Below are positions 9,703-17,696 of a stretch of DNA of 32,957 nucleotides, piece after piece (position 1 is the stretch's first letter; every line of letters begins with the position of its first letter). The notes beneath the pieces are model-generated. The model did not search any database and was not told the DNA's origin. It saw only the letters and a list, made by a program, of their open reading frames with translations. Origin of the DNA: Actinospica acidithermotolerans (lineage in GTDB: Bacteria; Actinomycetota; Actinomycetes; Streptomycetales; Catenulisporaceae); contig NZ_JAGSOH010000082.1 in assembly GCF_018139625.1 (NCBI RefSeq), forward strand, positions 1-32,957, given 5' to 3'. A program made the position numbers and the translations under genes.

Positions 9703-9733
9703 GGGGCCTGGCCGCCGCGTGCGGCCGGGCCCC
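9703..9733. terminator. Hairpin between convergent genes, possible bidirectional terminator
   Basis: A 13-bp stem (9703-9715 with 9721-9733, one T-G pair) and a 5-base loop, lying between the sacsin-like gene and the convergent small gene at 9752. No T-tract on either strand, as is usual for actinobacterial hairpin terminators. Confidence 0.55.
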
Positions 9734-9751
9734 CGGTCATGCTCCGTCCGC

Positions 9752-10069
9752 TCACCCCAGCGGTTCGTGGTTCGCCCAGCCGACCTTGTACGGGTGCCGC
9801 GCCTGCCAGTGCTCGATGACCTCGCCGATCCCGGGCGCGGCGAAGGCCTTCCCCAGCGCCTCCGTGTCGGCGACGGCGATCTGCACGATCACGGTCGCGA
9901 TCAGCGCCGGGATCTGCTCCTCGCCGGGGACGGCGATGTGCCGGCCCGCGGCGAAGGACCGGACGACGCCGCTCTCGACGATGACGCGTTCGAGATCCGC
10001 GAGGTATTGATCGAGCTCCGCATCCGGGACGGGCTGCTCGAAGGAGACAATCATCGTGTGGTTGATCAT
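9752..10069 (-). CDS. Small hypothetical protein, possibly of the dimeric alpha+beta barrel fold
   Basis: 105 residues, starting MINHTMIVSFEQPVPDAEL and ending in a hydrophilic HWQARHPYKVGWANHEPLG. The alternation of strand (HTMIVSFE), helix (ELDQYLADLERVIVESG), strand (ATVIVQIAVAD) and helix (TEALGKAFAAPGIGEVIEHW) is like the ferredoxin-like alpha+beta barrels found in Dabb and small monooxygenase families, but no catalytic motif is visible. No ribosome site; GAGAAT lies six bases before ATG 10069, so it may be leaderless. It is divergent from a LysR regulator with only 70 bp between, the usual geometry for a LysR target gene. Confidence 0.65.
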   Translation of the reverse strand: MINHTMIVSFEQPVPDAELDQYLADLERVIVESGVVRSFAAGRHIAVPGEEQIPALIATVIVQIAVADTEALGKAFAAPGIGEVIEHWQARHPYKVGWANHEPLG

Positions 10070-10127
10070 GCTGCAATTCTCGGCGCGGCAGGTCGCCGCT
10101 GTCCAAGACCCTTTCGATCATCGGCGA

Positions 10128-10140
10128 TAACCTGGAGGCA
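10128..10140 (+). promoter_or_regulatory. -10 box of the LysR gene (TANNNT six bases before ATG)
   Basis: TAACCT at 10128-10133 followed by six bases and ATG at 10140. A GGAGG lies in those six bases but ends only one base from the ATG, too near to act as a normal ribosome site, so a leaderless mRNA is the simpler reading. Confidence 0.45.
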
Positions 10141-11006
10141 TGAATACGCTGGAAACGCGCGAGCTGGAGTACTTCCTCACGGTCGCGGACGAGCTGCACT
10201 TCGGCCGCGCCGCCGTGCGCCTCTCGATCGCCCAGCCCGCGCTGTCGAAGGCGATCCGGCGGATCGAGTCCCGGCTCGGCGTCGCGCTGTTCGTCCGCTC
10301 CAGCCGGCACGTCGAGCTCACTCCGGCCGGCGCGGCGTTGCGGGAGCACGGCAGGCACGCGCTCAACGCCGTCGGCGCCGCCGTCCGCCACGCACAGGAG
10401 GCCGGCGGGGCGGGGCAGGCCCGGCACCTGAGGCTCGTGCTCAAGCCGGGCGGCGACGGCGGCCTGCTGTCCGGCATCCTCGCCGCGTACGCCGAGCAAC
10501 GCGACGCCCGGCACGTCGACATCCTCTTCAGCGGCCCCGCCGACCGAGCAGACTTCCTGCTCGACGGCCGGGCCGACGTCGGCCTGCTCTACGCGCCCTT
10601 CGATCCCCTCGACGGTCTCGCGCACGAGCGGCTGTACACCGAGGACCGTGTCGTCATCGTTCCGAGCGGTCACCGGCTGACCGGGCTCGCCTCCGTGCAC
10701 ATGGCCGACCTGGAGGGCGAGACGATGCCGGTCTGGAAGGGCACGTCCAAGGACGAAGGCGCGGGCACCGGCCCCGAGGTCGCCGACGTCGTCCAGATGC
10801 TGCACATGATCACGGCGAACCGGATGATCGGCGTGCTCCCGCGCTCGCTCGTCCCGCCGGTCGCGCCGGGAGTCGTCTGCCTCACCGTCAGCGACGCGCC
10901 GCCCAGCCACCTCGTGATCGCCTGGAACGAGCACGACCGCCGACCGCTCGTCGCGGCGTTCGTGGCGGCCGCCCTCACTGCGACACGTCCGTCCCCGGTG
11001 CCGTAG
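10140..11006 (+). CDS. LysR-family transcriptional regulator
   Basis: 288 residues. N-terminal winged HTH in residues 1-62: ETRELEYFLTVADELHFGRAA, then RLSIAQPALSKAIRRIESR and LGVALFVRSSRHVELTPAGAA, fully typical of LysR regulators. The rest is a substrate-binding-like effector domain (HLRLVLKPGGDGG onwards; DLEGETMPVWKG). The effector cannot be told from sequence. It is divergent from the small gene at 9752 and probably regulates it and itself. No palindrome with the T-N11-A form could be assigned with confidence in the 70-bp gap. Confidence 0.92.
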   Translation: MNTLETRELEYFLTVADELHFGRAAVRLSIAQPALSKAIRRIESRLGVALFVRSSRHVELTPAGAALREHGRHALNAVGAAVRHAQEAGGAGQARHLRLVLKPGGDGGLLSGILAAYAEQRDARHVDILFSGPADRADFLLDGRADVGLLYAPFDPLDGLAHERLYTEDRVVIVPSGHRLTGLASVHMADLEGETMPVWKGTSKDEGAGTGPEVADVVQMLHMITANRMIGVLPRSLVPPVAPGVVCLTVSDAPPSHLVIAWNEHDRRPLVAAFVAAALTATRPSPVP

Positions 11007-11077
11007 GACGGTCGGCGGTACCGAGCCAGGACCATGGTCCCTGCCGCGCCGAGCGCCTTCCACGCAGGATGAAGCTC

Positions 11078-11512
11078 ATGACGACGACCCAGCTCCTCGA
11101 AGCCGAAGCCGAAGCCCACGTCCATGTCGACACTTTCGCCGACACGGACACGGGCGCCTACTCCCTCGCCGCGCCGGAGCCGGACCCGACCGCCGAGCTC
11201 GCCTCAGCGCCCTCGTTCGCCGAGCCGCCCGAGTTCGCCGAGCTGACGGCCCGTGACCTGATGCACCGGCCCGACTCACCCCGCCACGCCGTCATCACCG
11301 GCGTCGCGCTCTCGCCCTCCGACAGCATCCAGATCTGCGCCCAGCGGCTTGTCGACCGCGACCTCGACGCCCTCCCCGTGCTCGACGACGTCACCCGGCA
11401 CATCCTCGGCGTCGTCAGCCTCCGGGACATCGCCCGCGCCGCCGTCGACGTGCCGCTGCCGTACCACGGCGTGCCCCGCACCGGCTCCGCCTGGCACCCC
11501 GAGCGCGACTGA
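11078..11512 (+). CDS. CBS-domain protein
   Basis: 144 residues. Residues 1-50 are an acidic, low-complexity lead (EAEAEAHVHVDTFADTDTG). After that comes a CBS region: ELTARDLMHRP, then AVALSPSD-like GVALSPSDSIQICAQRLVD, then ALPVLDDVTRHILGVVSLRD. One CBS motif is complete and the second is barely present, so a dimer would be needed to form a CBS pair. CBS domains usually sense adenosine nucleotides. Start ATG 11078 chosen because AGGA lies eight bases before it; ATG 11069 is in frame but has no ribosome site. It stands alone downstream of the LysR gene. Confidence 0.75.
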   Translation: MTTTQLLEAEAEAHVHVDTFADTDTGAYSLAAPEPDPTAELASAPSFAEPPEFAELTARDLMHRPDSPRHAVITGVALSPSDSIQICAQRLVDRDLDALPVLDDVTRHILGVVSLRDIARAAVDVPLPYHGVPRTGSAWHPERD

Positions 11513-11580
11513 CCGACCGCGCGGACGGATGAATGCTTCTGGAGCAATGGGTGAACACCGGCCGCGCCGCCGTTTGAGAT

Positions 11581-11597
11581 CTACAAGGCTGTAGTAG
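11581..11597 (+). promoter_or_regulatory. Inverted repeat and -10-like box at the uppP start
   Basis: CTACA, four bases, TGTAG (11581-11594) lies immediately before GTG 11597. AAGGCT at 11585-11590 sits six bases from the GTG and is one base off the TAGGCT form of an actinobacterial -10 box. The repeat resembles BlaI/CopY-type operators only loosely, because those have different spacing. Confidence 0.3.
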
Positions 11598-12619
11598 TGT
11601 CCCGGCTCGTGGATATCAGCTACCTGCAGGCTGTCGTCATCGGCCTTCTCCAAGGCGTCACCGAACTCTTCCCGATCTCCAGCCTCGGCCACTCGGTGCT
11701 GGTGCCGGCCTGGATCGGCGGGTCCTGGGAGCACCTGGTGACGGAGAACTCCGCGAAGGACTCCGGCGACTCGCCGTACCTCGCCTTCATCGTGGCGCTG
11801 CACGTGGCCACCGCGCTCGCGCTGCTCGCGTTCTTCTGGCGGGACTGGGTGCGCATCATCGGCGCCCTGTTCGATACTCTGCGCACGCGCAGGATCGCCA
11901 CGTCGACGGAGCGCCTGGCGTGGCTGCTGGTGATCGCGACGATCCCCGTGGGCCTGACCGGCATCGCGCTCGAGCACACGTTCCGCACGCTGTTCGCCAA
12001 GCCCCTCGCCGCCTCGATCTTCCTCACCGTCAATGGTCTGATTCTGTTCGGGGCCGAGCGGCTGCGCAAGCGCGCGGAAGCCGTCCCCGTCGCGGCCGAG
12101 TCGGTTCCGGTCGAGCACACGCAGGAGCGTGAACTGGTCGGAGCCGTGTCCGGCGCGTCCGGGCTGCACGCCGAAGCCCCGTCCCCCGCGCTGCCCGGGG
12201 CCGCCGCGGCTTCCCCGCGCGCGGGATCCCGCCGCCTGGACGCCCTCGGCTACGGCGAGGCGGCTGTCATCGGCTTCTTCCAGACCTTCGCCCTGTTCGC
12301 CGGCATCAGCCGCTCCGGCGTCTCGATGGCCGCGGGGCTGCTGCGCGGCCTGAGCCATGAGGACGCCGCGAAGTTCTCGTTCCTGCTGGCCACGCCGGTG
12401 ATCTTCGCCGCCGGCGTGCTCAAGCTGCCGAGCCTGGCCGGTCCCGCTGGCGCGCACATCCACGGCCAGGTCGTCACCGGATTCCTCGTCGCCGGCCTCG
12501 CCGCCTACCTCTCGGTCCGGTTCCTGACCAGGTACTTCACCACGCGCACGCTCACGCCGTTCGCCTACTACTGCCTGATCGCCGGCGGCATCAGCACTGT
12601 GTGGTTCGCAGCGAGCTGA
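11597..12619 (+). CDS. uppP: Undecaprenyl-diphosphatase (UppP/BacA family)
   Basis: Integral membrane enzyme that converts undecaprenyl diphosphate to the monophosphate carrier used for cell-wall synthesis; extra copies give bacitracin tolerance. Visible motifs: ISYLQAVVIGLLQGVTELFP with the essential QGVTE acidic motif, ISSLGHSVLVPAW, and the phosphate-binding AGISRSGVSMAAG. Several hydrophobic spans (LAFIVALHVATALALLAFFW, VIGFFQTFALFAG, FSFLLATPVIFAAGVL). 340 residues, longer than the usual ~275, because of an insert of about 50 Ala/Pro/Glu-rich residues after AERLRKRAEA. GTG 11597 is the start; GTG 11609 is four codons later. The last 29 bases overlap the convergent RCK gene. Confidence 0.93.
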   Translation: MSRLVDISYLQAVVIGLLQGVTELFPISSLGHSVLVPAWIGGSWEHLVTENSAKDSGDSPYLAFIVALHVATALALLAFFWRDWVRIIGALFDTLRTRRIATSTERLAWLLVIATIPVGLTGIALEHTFRTLFAKPLAASIFLTVNGLILFGAERLRKRAEAVPVAAESVPVEHTQERELVGAVSGASGLHAEAPSPALPGAAAASPRAGSRRLDALGYGEAAVIGFFQTFALFAGISRSGVSMAAGLLRGLSHEDAAKFSFLLATPVIFAAGVLKLPSLAGPAGAHIHGQVVTGFLVAGLAAYLSVRFLTRYFTTRTLTPFAYYCLIAGGISTVWFAAS

Positions 12620-14387
12620 CCCGGCTGGTGTGGCTGCCCAGGCCCGAGCGCGTCGCGAGCAGCACGTACCTGTCCCCGGCGCCGATGTGGCGGCCGTGGT
12701 CGGGGCGCCAGAGGTAGTCGCGCGCGGCGGGTGAGCGCACCGCGATCACCCGGATCTCACCCGGGACGTCGATGTCGCGCAATGTCCGCCCGACCAGGTC
12801 CGAGCCCTCCTCGACGACGAACTCCGCGACGAGTACCACGTGCCGGTGGACCGAGAGCGTGCCCAGCACCTCGCGGCCCATCAGCGCGGCGGCGAACGCG
12901 GGGGCGGCGAGGTACGACACCGAGCGCGAGGCGGCGTTCGCGAAGGAGCGGTAGAGGTGCGCCGCGAAGTCGTCGTCGAACAGGCGCAGGACAATGCGCA
13001 CGTCGGGCGCGATGGCCCGCGCCTCCAGGCACGCCTCGAGGTTGGCCGCGTCGTCGCCGGTCAGGGCGAGCACCGCGCGGCTGCGGTGCACGCGCGCCTG
13101 CCGCAGATGGTGTTCGAGCGGCGCCTCTCCGGTCAGGACCGGGATGTCGAGGGACTGGATCGCGAGGATGCCGCGCGCGTTGTCGTCCCGTTCGATGCAG
13201 ACGACCGGGATGCCGAGGTCGTGGATCAGGGTCGCGACACGGGTGCCGACGTTGCCCAGGCCGATGACGACGATGTGGCTGCGGATGCCGCCGCTCGGCT
13301 GGCGCGGCGCCGCGCGGCGCCGGGAGGCGGTGTTCTCCACGAGGATCGCCGTCACGACGGCCATCAGCGGGACGCCGCTGAGCGTGACGGCGACCTGCGC
13401 GACGCGCTGCCACGCTCCGCCGACCCCGGCCGAGCTCGGCTGGCCGTAGACGTCCGGCACCGCGGAGCCGGCGAGGTCGAGCAGCGTCTCGTACACCGCC
13501 CACGCGAACGGCCGTGCCAGGGCCCAGATCAGCGCGAACGAGACGATGACCGTGATGACCGAGCCGAGCAGCACCAGCCGCAGCTGCACGCCGGTGAAGT
13601 ACCGGATCATGTCGATCAGCCGCCACAGCACCCTGGACCGCCGCGTGAAGGTCGGGCTCGGCTCCTCGTCCACGAACCGCAGCACGGCCCGGCTGCCCGG
13701 CTCGACGACCTCCTGCCGCTCGGTCCGGCCGATCCAGACGGCGGCGGGTCCGGGGGAGTCCGGCAGCATCCGCATGCGCGTCAGGTCCTGCCGGTCGATG
13801 CGGTCGGCGATCGTGCACAGGAAGTCCTCGCGCTCGGGGCGCTCCTCGATCTCGAGGCTCACCGCCTGGTCGCCGACCCGGACCGAGTTGGGCCGGCGCA
13901 GCGCCGCGTTGACGAACGCGGGCGCGGCGGTGGCGGACCGGGAGAGCACCGAGCAGTTCTTCAGCAGCCGCTCGATGTGCCCGCCGAGCCGCTGGTTGTA
14001 GATCCGCAGCACGACGCGGATGTCCTCGTTCAGGGCCTGGACGCGCAGCGCGGTGTGGATGTTGCCCTGGTCGTCGCCGTCCACGAGCGCGATCCCGCGC
14101 GCCCTCGCCGCGTCGGCGGCGCTCAGCGCCTCCTCGGTGATCGTCGGCGAGACGACGACGCCGCCGTCCCCGAGGAGCTTTACGATCTGCGGCGCGTGGT
14201 CGGCATCGCGGCTCGGCACGATGGCGACCACCGGCACCTCGTACTGCTCGGCCAGCTCCACGACCAAGCGGTGCGCGAGTGTGTTGGCCCCGCAGACGAT
14301 GTAATGGTCGCCACGCCGCCTCTCGGCAGATATACCGGAGCCCTCGTCGTCTCCAGGATGTGCGCCGCCCCCGCCAGGATTCGCCAC
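12591..14387 (-). CDS. Double TrkA-N (RCK) domain membrane protein, potassium-channel-like / CASTOR-POLLUX-like
   Basis: 598 residues. A Rossmann-type NAD-binding RCK domain begins near residue 26 (DHYIVCGANTLAHRLVVELA). Two hydrophobic spans follow, about 267-295 (LVLLGSVITVIVSFALIWAL) and 330-350 (VTLSGVPLMAVVTAILVENT). A second RCK domain begins near 367 (HIVVIGLGNVGTRVATLI) and is followed by a ligand-domain-like tail (EGSDLVGRTLRDIDVPGE). This RCK-membrane-RCK order is that of CASTOR/POLLUX-like ion channels. The selectivity filter TVGYG is absent; the region between the spans reads AGSAVPDVYGQPSSAGVGG, so ion selectivity is unclear. GTG start at 14387; TACGAT lies eight bases upstream. 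Tail-to-tail overlap of 29 bp with uppP. Confidence 0.85.
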   Translation of the reverse strand: MANPGGGGAHPGDDEGSGISAERRRGDHYIVCGANTLAHRLVVELAEQYEVPVVAIVPSRDADHAPQIVKLLGDGGVVVSPTITEEALSAADAARARGIALVDGDDQGNIHTALRVQALNEDIRVVLRIYNQRLGGHIERLLKNCSVLSRSATAAPAFVNAALRRPNSVRVGDQAVSLEIEERPEREDFLCTIADRIDRQDLTRMRMLPDSPGPAAVWIGRTERQEVVEPGSRAVLRFVDEEPSPTFTRRSRVLWRLIDMIRYFTGVQLRLVLLGSVITVIVSFALIWALARPFAWAVYETLLDLAGSAVPDVYGQPSSAGVGGAWQRVAQVAVTLSGVPLMAVVTAILVENTASRRRAAPRQPSGGIRSHIVVIGLGNVGTRVATLIHDLGIPVVCIERDDNARGILAIQSLDIPVLTGEAPLEHHLRQARVHRSRAVLALTGDDAANLEACLEARAIAPDVRIVLRLFDDDFAAHLYRSFANAASRSVSYLAAPAFAAALMGREVLGTLSVHRHVVLVAEFVVEEGSDLVGRTLRDIDVPGEIRVIAVRSPAARDYLWRPDHGRHIGAGDRYVLLATRSGLGSHTSRVSSLRTTQC

Positions 14388-14457
14388 GATCCTCGATCGT
14401 AGTGCAGCGATCGCGGCTGGGACGGAATCGACGTCGCCGAATCAGCCCTCGTTCCCC

Positions 14458-14542
14458 CGCGTATGTCCGAGCCGCGCGTATGTCCGAGCCGCGCGTATGT
14501 CCGAGCGACGCGTATGTCCGAGCCACGCGTATGTCCGAGCCG
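14458..14542. repeat. 17-bp x5 tandem array
   Basis: Five head-to-tail copies of CGCGTATGTCCGAGCCG at 14458, 14475, 14492, 14509 and 14526; the copies differ only at their last two bases (CG, CG, GA, CA, CG). The array sits in the 237-bp divergent gap between the RCK gene and the gene at 14625. The rest of the gap holds a loose 7-bp inverted repeat (14556-14562 with 14582-14588). 17 bp is not a multiple of three, and no credible gene crosses it. Confidence 0.9.
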
Positions 14543-14612
14543 CGCCGGCGACGTCCTCGGTGGGGCTCCGACCCGTCAGTGCACCGAGACCTAATCCTTC
14601 TTCGCCGGCAAC

Positions 14613-14625
14613 TACGCTGCTCCCG
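14613..14625 (+). promoter_or_regulatory. -10 box six bases before GTG 14625
   Basis: TACGCT at 14613-14618, then six bases, then GTG. No ribosome site; leaderless transcript likely. No convincing -35 box. Confidence 0.5.
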
Positions 14626-14936
14626 TGTCGTACTTCGTGGAATTCGTGCGCTACCGCTCGGATCTGACCGCCGCCGATCTCGTCGAGCTCCGCGCGGCGG
14701 CTCTCAGCGCGGTCAGGGCCGCCCACCCCGACCTGATCGACGCCCCCGTCCTGAGCCAGAACGAGTTCGGGACCTGGACGGACGTCTGGATCTACCGCAC
14801 CCGCACCGCCGCCGACGCGGCCAACGCCGACGCCGCGAACATCCCCGAGTTCGCCGCGTTCGCCGACGCCCTGTCCGGCATCGAGATCACAACCGGCCGG
14901 ATGCCCGAATCGGCGGCTTCGCCGTTCTCCGCCTGA
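14625..14936 (+). CDS. Small antibiotic-biosynthesis-monooxygenase-like protein
   Basis: 103 residues. Starts SYFVEFVRYRSDLTAADL, then ALSAVRAAHPDL, then LSQNEFGTWTDVWIYRTRT, then helix AADAANADAANIPEFAAFAD. This strand-helix-strand order with a HPxL turn and a W-D-V strand is that of the ABM/dimeric alpha-beta barrel superfamily. Actual enzyme activity is not shown. GTG start from the promoter position. It converges with the AraC gene, 16 bp apart. Confidence 0.7.
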   Translation: MSYFVEFVRYRSDLTAADLVELRAAALSAVRAAHPDLIDAPVLSQNEFGTWTDVWIYRTRTAADAANADAANIPEFAAFADALSGIEITTGRMPESAASPFSA

Positions 14937-14952
14937 GGCGACTCCGGGCCGC

Positions 14953-15939
14953 CTAGGCCGATGCCCGTGCCCGTCGCCGCAGGGCGGTCGGGGTTTCGCC
15001 GTATCGCCTCTTGTGGGCTCTGATGAAGTGGCTGCTGTCGTGGAAGTGCCAGCGGGCGGCGACCTCTGCGACGGTCCACGTGGTGGAGAGCAGGTCGGCT
15101 CGGGCGCGTTCGAGGCGCCGCTGCCGGACGTGCTCCATGATCGAGGTCTGCTGGTCGGCGAAGGCGCGGTGCAGGGTGCGGACGGACACGTGCAGGGCGT
15201 CGGCGATGGCGCGGGGGTCGAGGTCGGGGTCCGTCAGGCGGCTCTCGACGAGGTCGCGCGCCGCCTTCGCGAGCGTGGGGAACAGGTGTGGATCGTCGAT
15301 GACCTGGTCGTCGAGCATGCCCTGGAGCAGTTCGACGGCGGCGTTGCGGGCCGCGTTGCGGGCCGCGTTGCCGAGTGGAGCCCCTTCGCCGACCTCCGTA
15401 CAGGCGCGCAGATGGGCCAGCAGAAGGCGCGCGGCCGCGGTGTCCTGTTCGCCGGCCAGGATCGGGCCGTTGGAGGGGAAGCGGATGGTGCCGGCGGGCA
15501 GGGCGAGGGTGACCGCGTGCGTTCCCCGGCCGACCTCGAATTTCCAGGCCGCGCCGTTCCTGCGGGTGCACAGTTCGCCGGGGCGGGTGGTGACGGTCGC
15601 GCGCTCGGAGGCGTAGGTCATCCGGCCGGCGAAGTTGAAGTGGGCGATGACGTGGTCCGCGAGGTGGCCGTGCGCGGTCCCGGTGCTGCCGAGGAGGGCG
15701 TCGCTGTACTGGTTCTCGATGAAGACGTCGTGGAAGCTCAGTCTCTGAAGGCGCAGCCTGTAGTCACCCGTGCCGTGCGGCGGCAGTCTCAGCGGGGGCG
15801 TCGGCAGGAGGCTGCCCGCCTGGCGTCGCCACTGGCTGATGAGCAGTTCGTTCCGCCGCTCGTGCGCATAGGGCACGGTGATCTCGACCAAGGGCCGCTG
15901 AGCGGTGTCCCCGGAGTCCGTGCCGCCGCTTCGAACCAC
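14953..15939 (-). CDS. AraC-family transcriptional regulator
   Basis: 328 residues. The N-terminal part (about 60-180) is like the AraC-binding domain seen in FeaR-type regulators (SFHDVFIENQYSDALLG, HVIAHFNFAGRMTYAS). The C-terminal 100 residues hold both AraC helix-turn-helix motifs: LDPRAIADALHVSVRTLHRA and WTVAEVAARWHFHDSSHFIR, ending with FKRRYGETP-like HKRRYGETPTALRRR. A 12-bp in-frame repeat gives NAARNAARNAA between the domains. GTG start 15939 has TAGCGT six bases upstream and no ribosome site. It is divergent from the glycosyltransferase gene and may control it. Confidence 0.92.
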   Translation of the reverse strand: MVRSGGTDSGDTAQRPLVEITVPYAHERRNELLISQWRRQAGSLLPTPPLRLPPHGTGDYRLRLQRLSFHDVFIENQYSDALLGSTGTAHGHLADHVIAHFNFAGRMTYASERATVTTRPGELCTRRNGAAWKFEVGRGTHAVTLALPAGTIRFPSNGPILAGEQDTAAARLLLAHLRACTEVGEGAPLGNAARNAARNAAVELLQGMLDDQVIDDPHLFPTLAKAARDLVESRLTDPDLDPRAIADALHVSVRTLHRAFADQQTSIMEHVRQRRLERARADLLSTTWTVAEVAARWHFHDSSHFIRAHKRRYGETPTALRRRARASA

Positions 15940-15951
15940 GAGCCCACGCTA
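15939..15951 (-). promoter_or_regulatory. -10 box six bases before the AraC start
   Basis: On the minus strand TAGCGT (15951-15946), six bases, then GTG at 15939. Points to a leaderless mRNA. Confidence 0.5.
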
Positions 15952-16089
15952 CCGCCAGCGTGCCGACTCGGTCGCGCAAGTCCCATTCCGGCGGCGCCCG
16001 CGTCCAATACCCCGGGGCGAGGTGATCACTATCGTCGTCGTGACGTCGACCACCCACATGATCCCGATCGAGAAAGACCTGGACTAGCG

Positions 16090-17217
16090 ATGCGTGTTCT
16101 GTTCTTCGCCTGCCCCGGCTTCGGCCACGTCATTCCCCAGTTGCCGCTGACCCGGGCGATGCGCGAGCGGGGCGAGCAGGTGGCGTTCGTCGCCGCCGCG
16201 TCGCTCGGACCGCTGCTCGAGGCGGAGGGGATCGCGCTGCTGGCCGTGGGGCCCGAGGTCCCAGAGCTCGCGGTCGAGCTCAAGCGCACCACCGGCGTCG
16301 ACATCCTCGCCGCCCCGCCGAGCATCGAGATCGAGGCGGAGATCTTCGCCGGAGCGCGCATCGACCTCGGCTACGAGGACTGCCTGGCAGCCGCGCGCGA
16401 GTTCGAGCCGGATCTGATCGTCGTGGACGCGATGGAGTACGTCGGCCGGCTTGTGGCCAGCGCATTGGAGGTTCCGTACGCGGTGATCGCGCTCGGCCCC
16501 GCCGTGCGTCCGGAGAGCCTGGCGGCCACCGAGGCCCGATCCGCGGCGAGCCACGCCGAGCGCGGTCTGACGCCGCACGAGGCCCGCTGGTATCTGGACA
16601 CCTGCCCGGCCGCCCTGCAGTTCGACGACTTCCACGCCCCGGCCACGCGGCGGGCCCTGCGCCCGGAGGCCTACACCGGCGGCGGCGCCGTCCCCGCACC
16701 CGATCGGAGCCGGATCAGGCCGCGGGTGCTGGTGAACTTCGGCACGCTCTTCGTCATCCCCGAGCTCATCACCCCGATAGTCCAGGCGCTGCTGACCCGC
16801 GACTTCGATATCCGCGTCACCCTCGGCCCGATGCGTACCGCCGAGGAGTTCGACATCGACTCCGACCGGGTCGAATTCGTGGGCTTCACGCCGCTGGCCC
16901 GGCTGCTCGGCGACGTCGACGCCGTGGTGACGGTGGGCGGCGCGGGTACGATCCTCGGCGCGCTCGCCCACGGGCTTCCCCTGGTCCTGACTCCTCTTGC
17001 CGCCGACCAGCCCGTGCACGCCGGCCGTGCCGCGGCGGCGGGCGCCGGGATCGCCTTCCCGGTCGGCGAATTCAAGCCCGACGACGTCGCCGAGGCGATC
17101 GTGTCCGTCCTCGAGACGCCCGACTACAAGGAGGCCGCGCAATGTGTGGCCGCCGAAATCAGGGCCATGAAGTCTGCGACCGAGGTGGCCGCCGAACTGG
17201 CCGCCGCTATCGACTGA
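16090..17217 (+). CDS. Glycosyltransferase of the MGT/EryCIII-like GT1 family
   Basis: 375 residues, normal length for UDP- or TDP-sugar dependent natural-product glycosyltransferases. N-terminus MRVLFFACPGFGHVIPQLPL has the acceptor-site His of GT1 enzymes. The C-terminal donor-binding domain shows VNFGTLFV, VEFVGFTPLARLL, then VVTVGGAGTILGALAHGLPL and PLAADQPVHAGRA, matching the GGxGT and P-x-x-x-DQ parts of the family. Such enzymes decorate polyketides or inactivate macrolides; the acceptor here is unknown. ATG 16090 has only a weak purine stretch (GAGAAAGA, distant). It starts a probable operon with the cupin (17-bp gap). Confidence 0.88.
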   Translation: MRVLFFACPGFGHVIPQLPLTRAMRERGEQVAFVAAASLGPLLEAEGIALLAVGPEVPELAVELKRTTGVDILAAPPSIEIEAEIFAGARIDLGYEDCLAAAREFEPDLIVVDAMEYVGRLVASALEVPYAVIALGPAVRPESLAATEARSAASHAERGLTPHEARWYLDTCPAALQFDDFHAPATRRALRPEAYTGGGAVPAPDRSRIRPRVLVNFGTLFVIPELITPIVQALLTRDFDIRVTLGPMRTAEEFDIDSDRVEFVGFTPLARLLGDVDAVVTVGGAGTILGALAHGLPLVLTPLAADQPVHAGRAAAAGAGIAFPVGEFKPDDVAEAIVSVLETPDYKEAAQCVAAEIRAMKSATEVAAELAAAID

Positions 17218-17234
17218 CATGAATGGAGCAGACC

Positions 17235-17696
17235 ATGAGCATGGCCTATCTCGCACAACCCGAGCAGCAGCAACAACTCGAATGGCTGGACGGCGGCACC
17301 CTCGCGATGCTGCTCGACGGCAAAGCCACTCAGGGGCAGCTGATGATCGGGCGCTTCGACGTCGCCGAGGGGGAGGCGCCGCCGTATCACGTGCACACCC
17401 GCGAGGACGAGGTGTTCCTGCTGATCAAGGGCACCGCGCTGGTCTGGTGCGACGATCGGGAGTACGAGCTGTCCGAGGGCGGCATCGTCTACCTGCCGCG
17501 CGAGATCCCGCACGGCTACCGGATCACGTCGAAGAGGGCCGACCTGCTGATGATCAACACCCCGGCCGGGATCGAGGGCATGTTCCGCGAGACCGGCCGC
17601 GACAAGGCCGCCCCGCGGCCGGACGGCTTCGAGATCGTCCCCAACCCCGCCATCGCGGAGAAATACGGCAACGTCATCGTCGGGCCACCGCGCTAA
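17235..17696 (+). CDS. Cupin-domain protein
   Basis: 153 residues, one double-stranded beta-helix domain. Metal-binding motif 1 is PYHVHTREDEVFLLIKG (His, His, Glu) and motif 2 is YLPREIPHGYRI (final His). ATG 17235 has GGAG six bases upstream; the in-frame ATG at 17223 is four codons earlier without a ribosome site. It follows the glycosyltransferase by 17 bp and is probably cotranscribed. Quercetinase-like or binding roles are both possible. The stop codon lies inside the first unit of a 26-bp tandem repeat. Confidence 0.85.
   Translation: MSMAYLAQPEQQQQLEWLDGGTLAMLLDGKATQGQLMIGRFDVAEGEAPPYHVHTREDEVFLLIKGTALVWCDDREYELSEGGIVYLPREIPHGYRITSKRADLLMINTPAGIEGMFRETGRDKAAPRPDGFEIVPNPAIAEKYGNVIVGPPR

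Noticed and set aside
10070-10139. LysR T-N11-A operator in the divergent gap
   Set aside because: Only short inverted words (GCGGC/GCCGC) are present; no site fits well enough to name.
14458-14542. CRISPR array
   Set aside because: Repeats are directly adjacent with no spacers and no cas genes are near.
16022-16087. 22-codon open frame (GTG 16022 to TAG) just before the glycosyltransferase, possible leader peptide
   Set aside because: No codon run or pairing of alternative hairpins that would mark attenuation; only a GTGATCAC palindrome at its start. Left unproven.
15013-16089. Long N-terminal extension of the glycosyltransferase frame
   Set aside because: It is antisense to the AraC gene; the family N-terminus starts exactly at ATG 16090.
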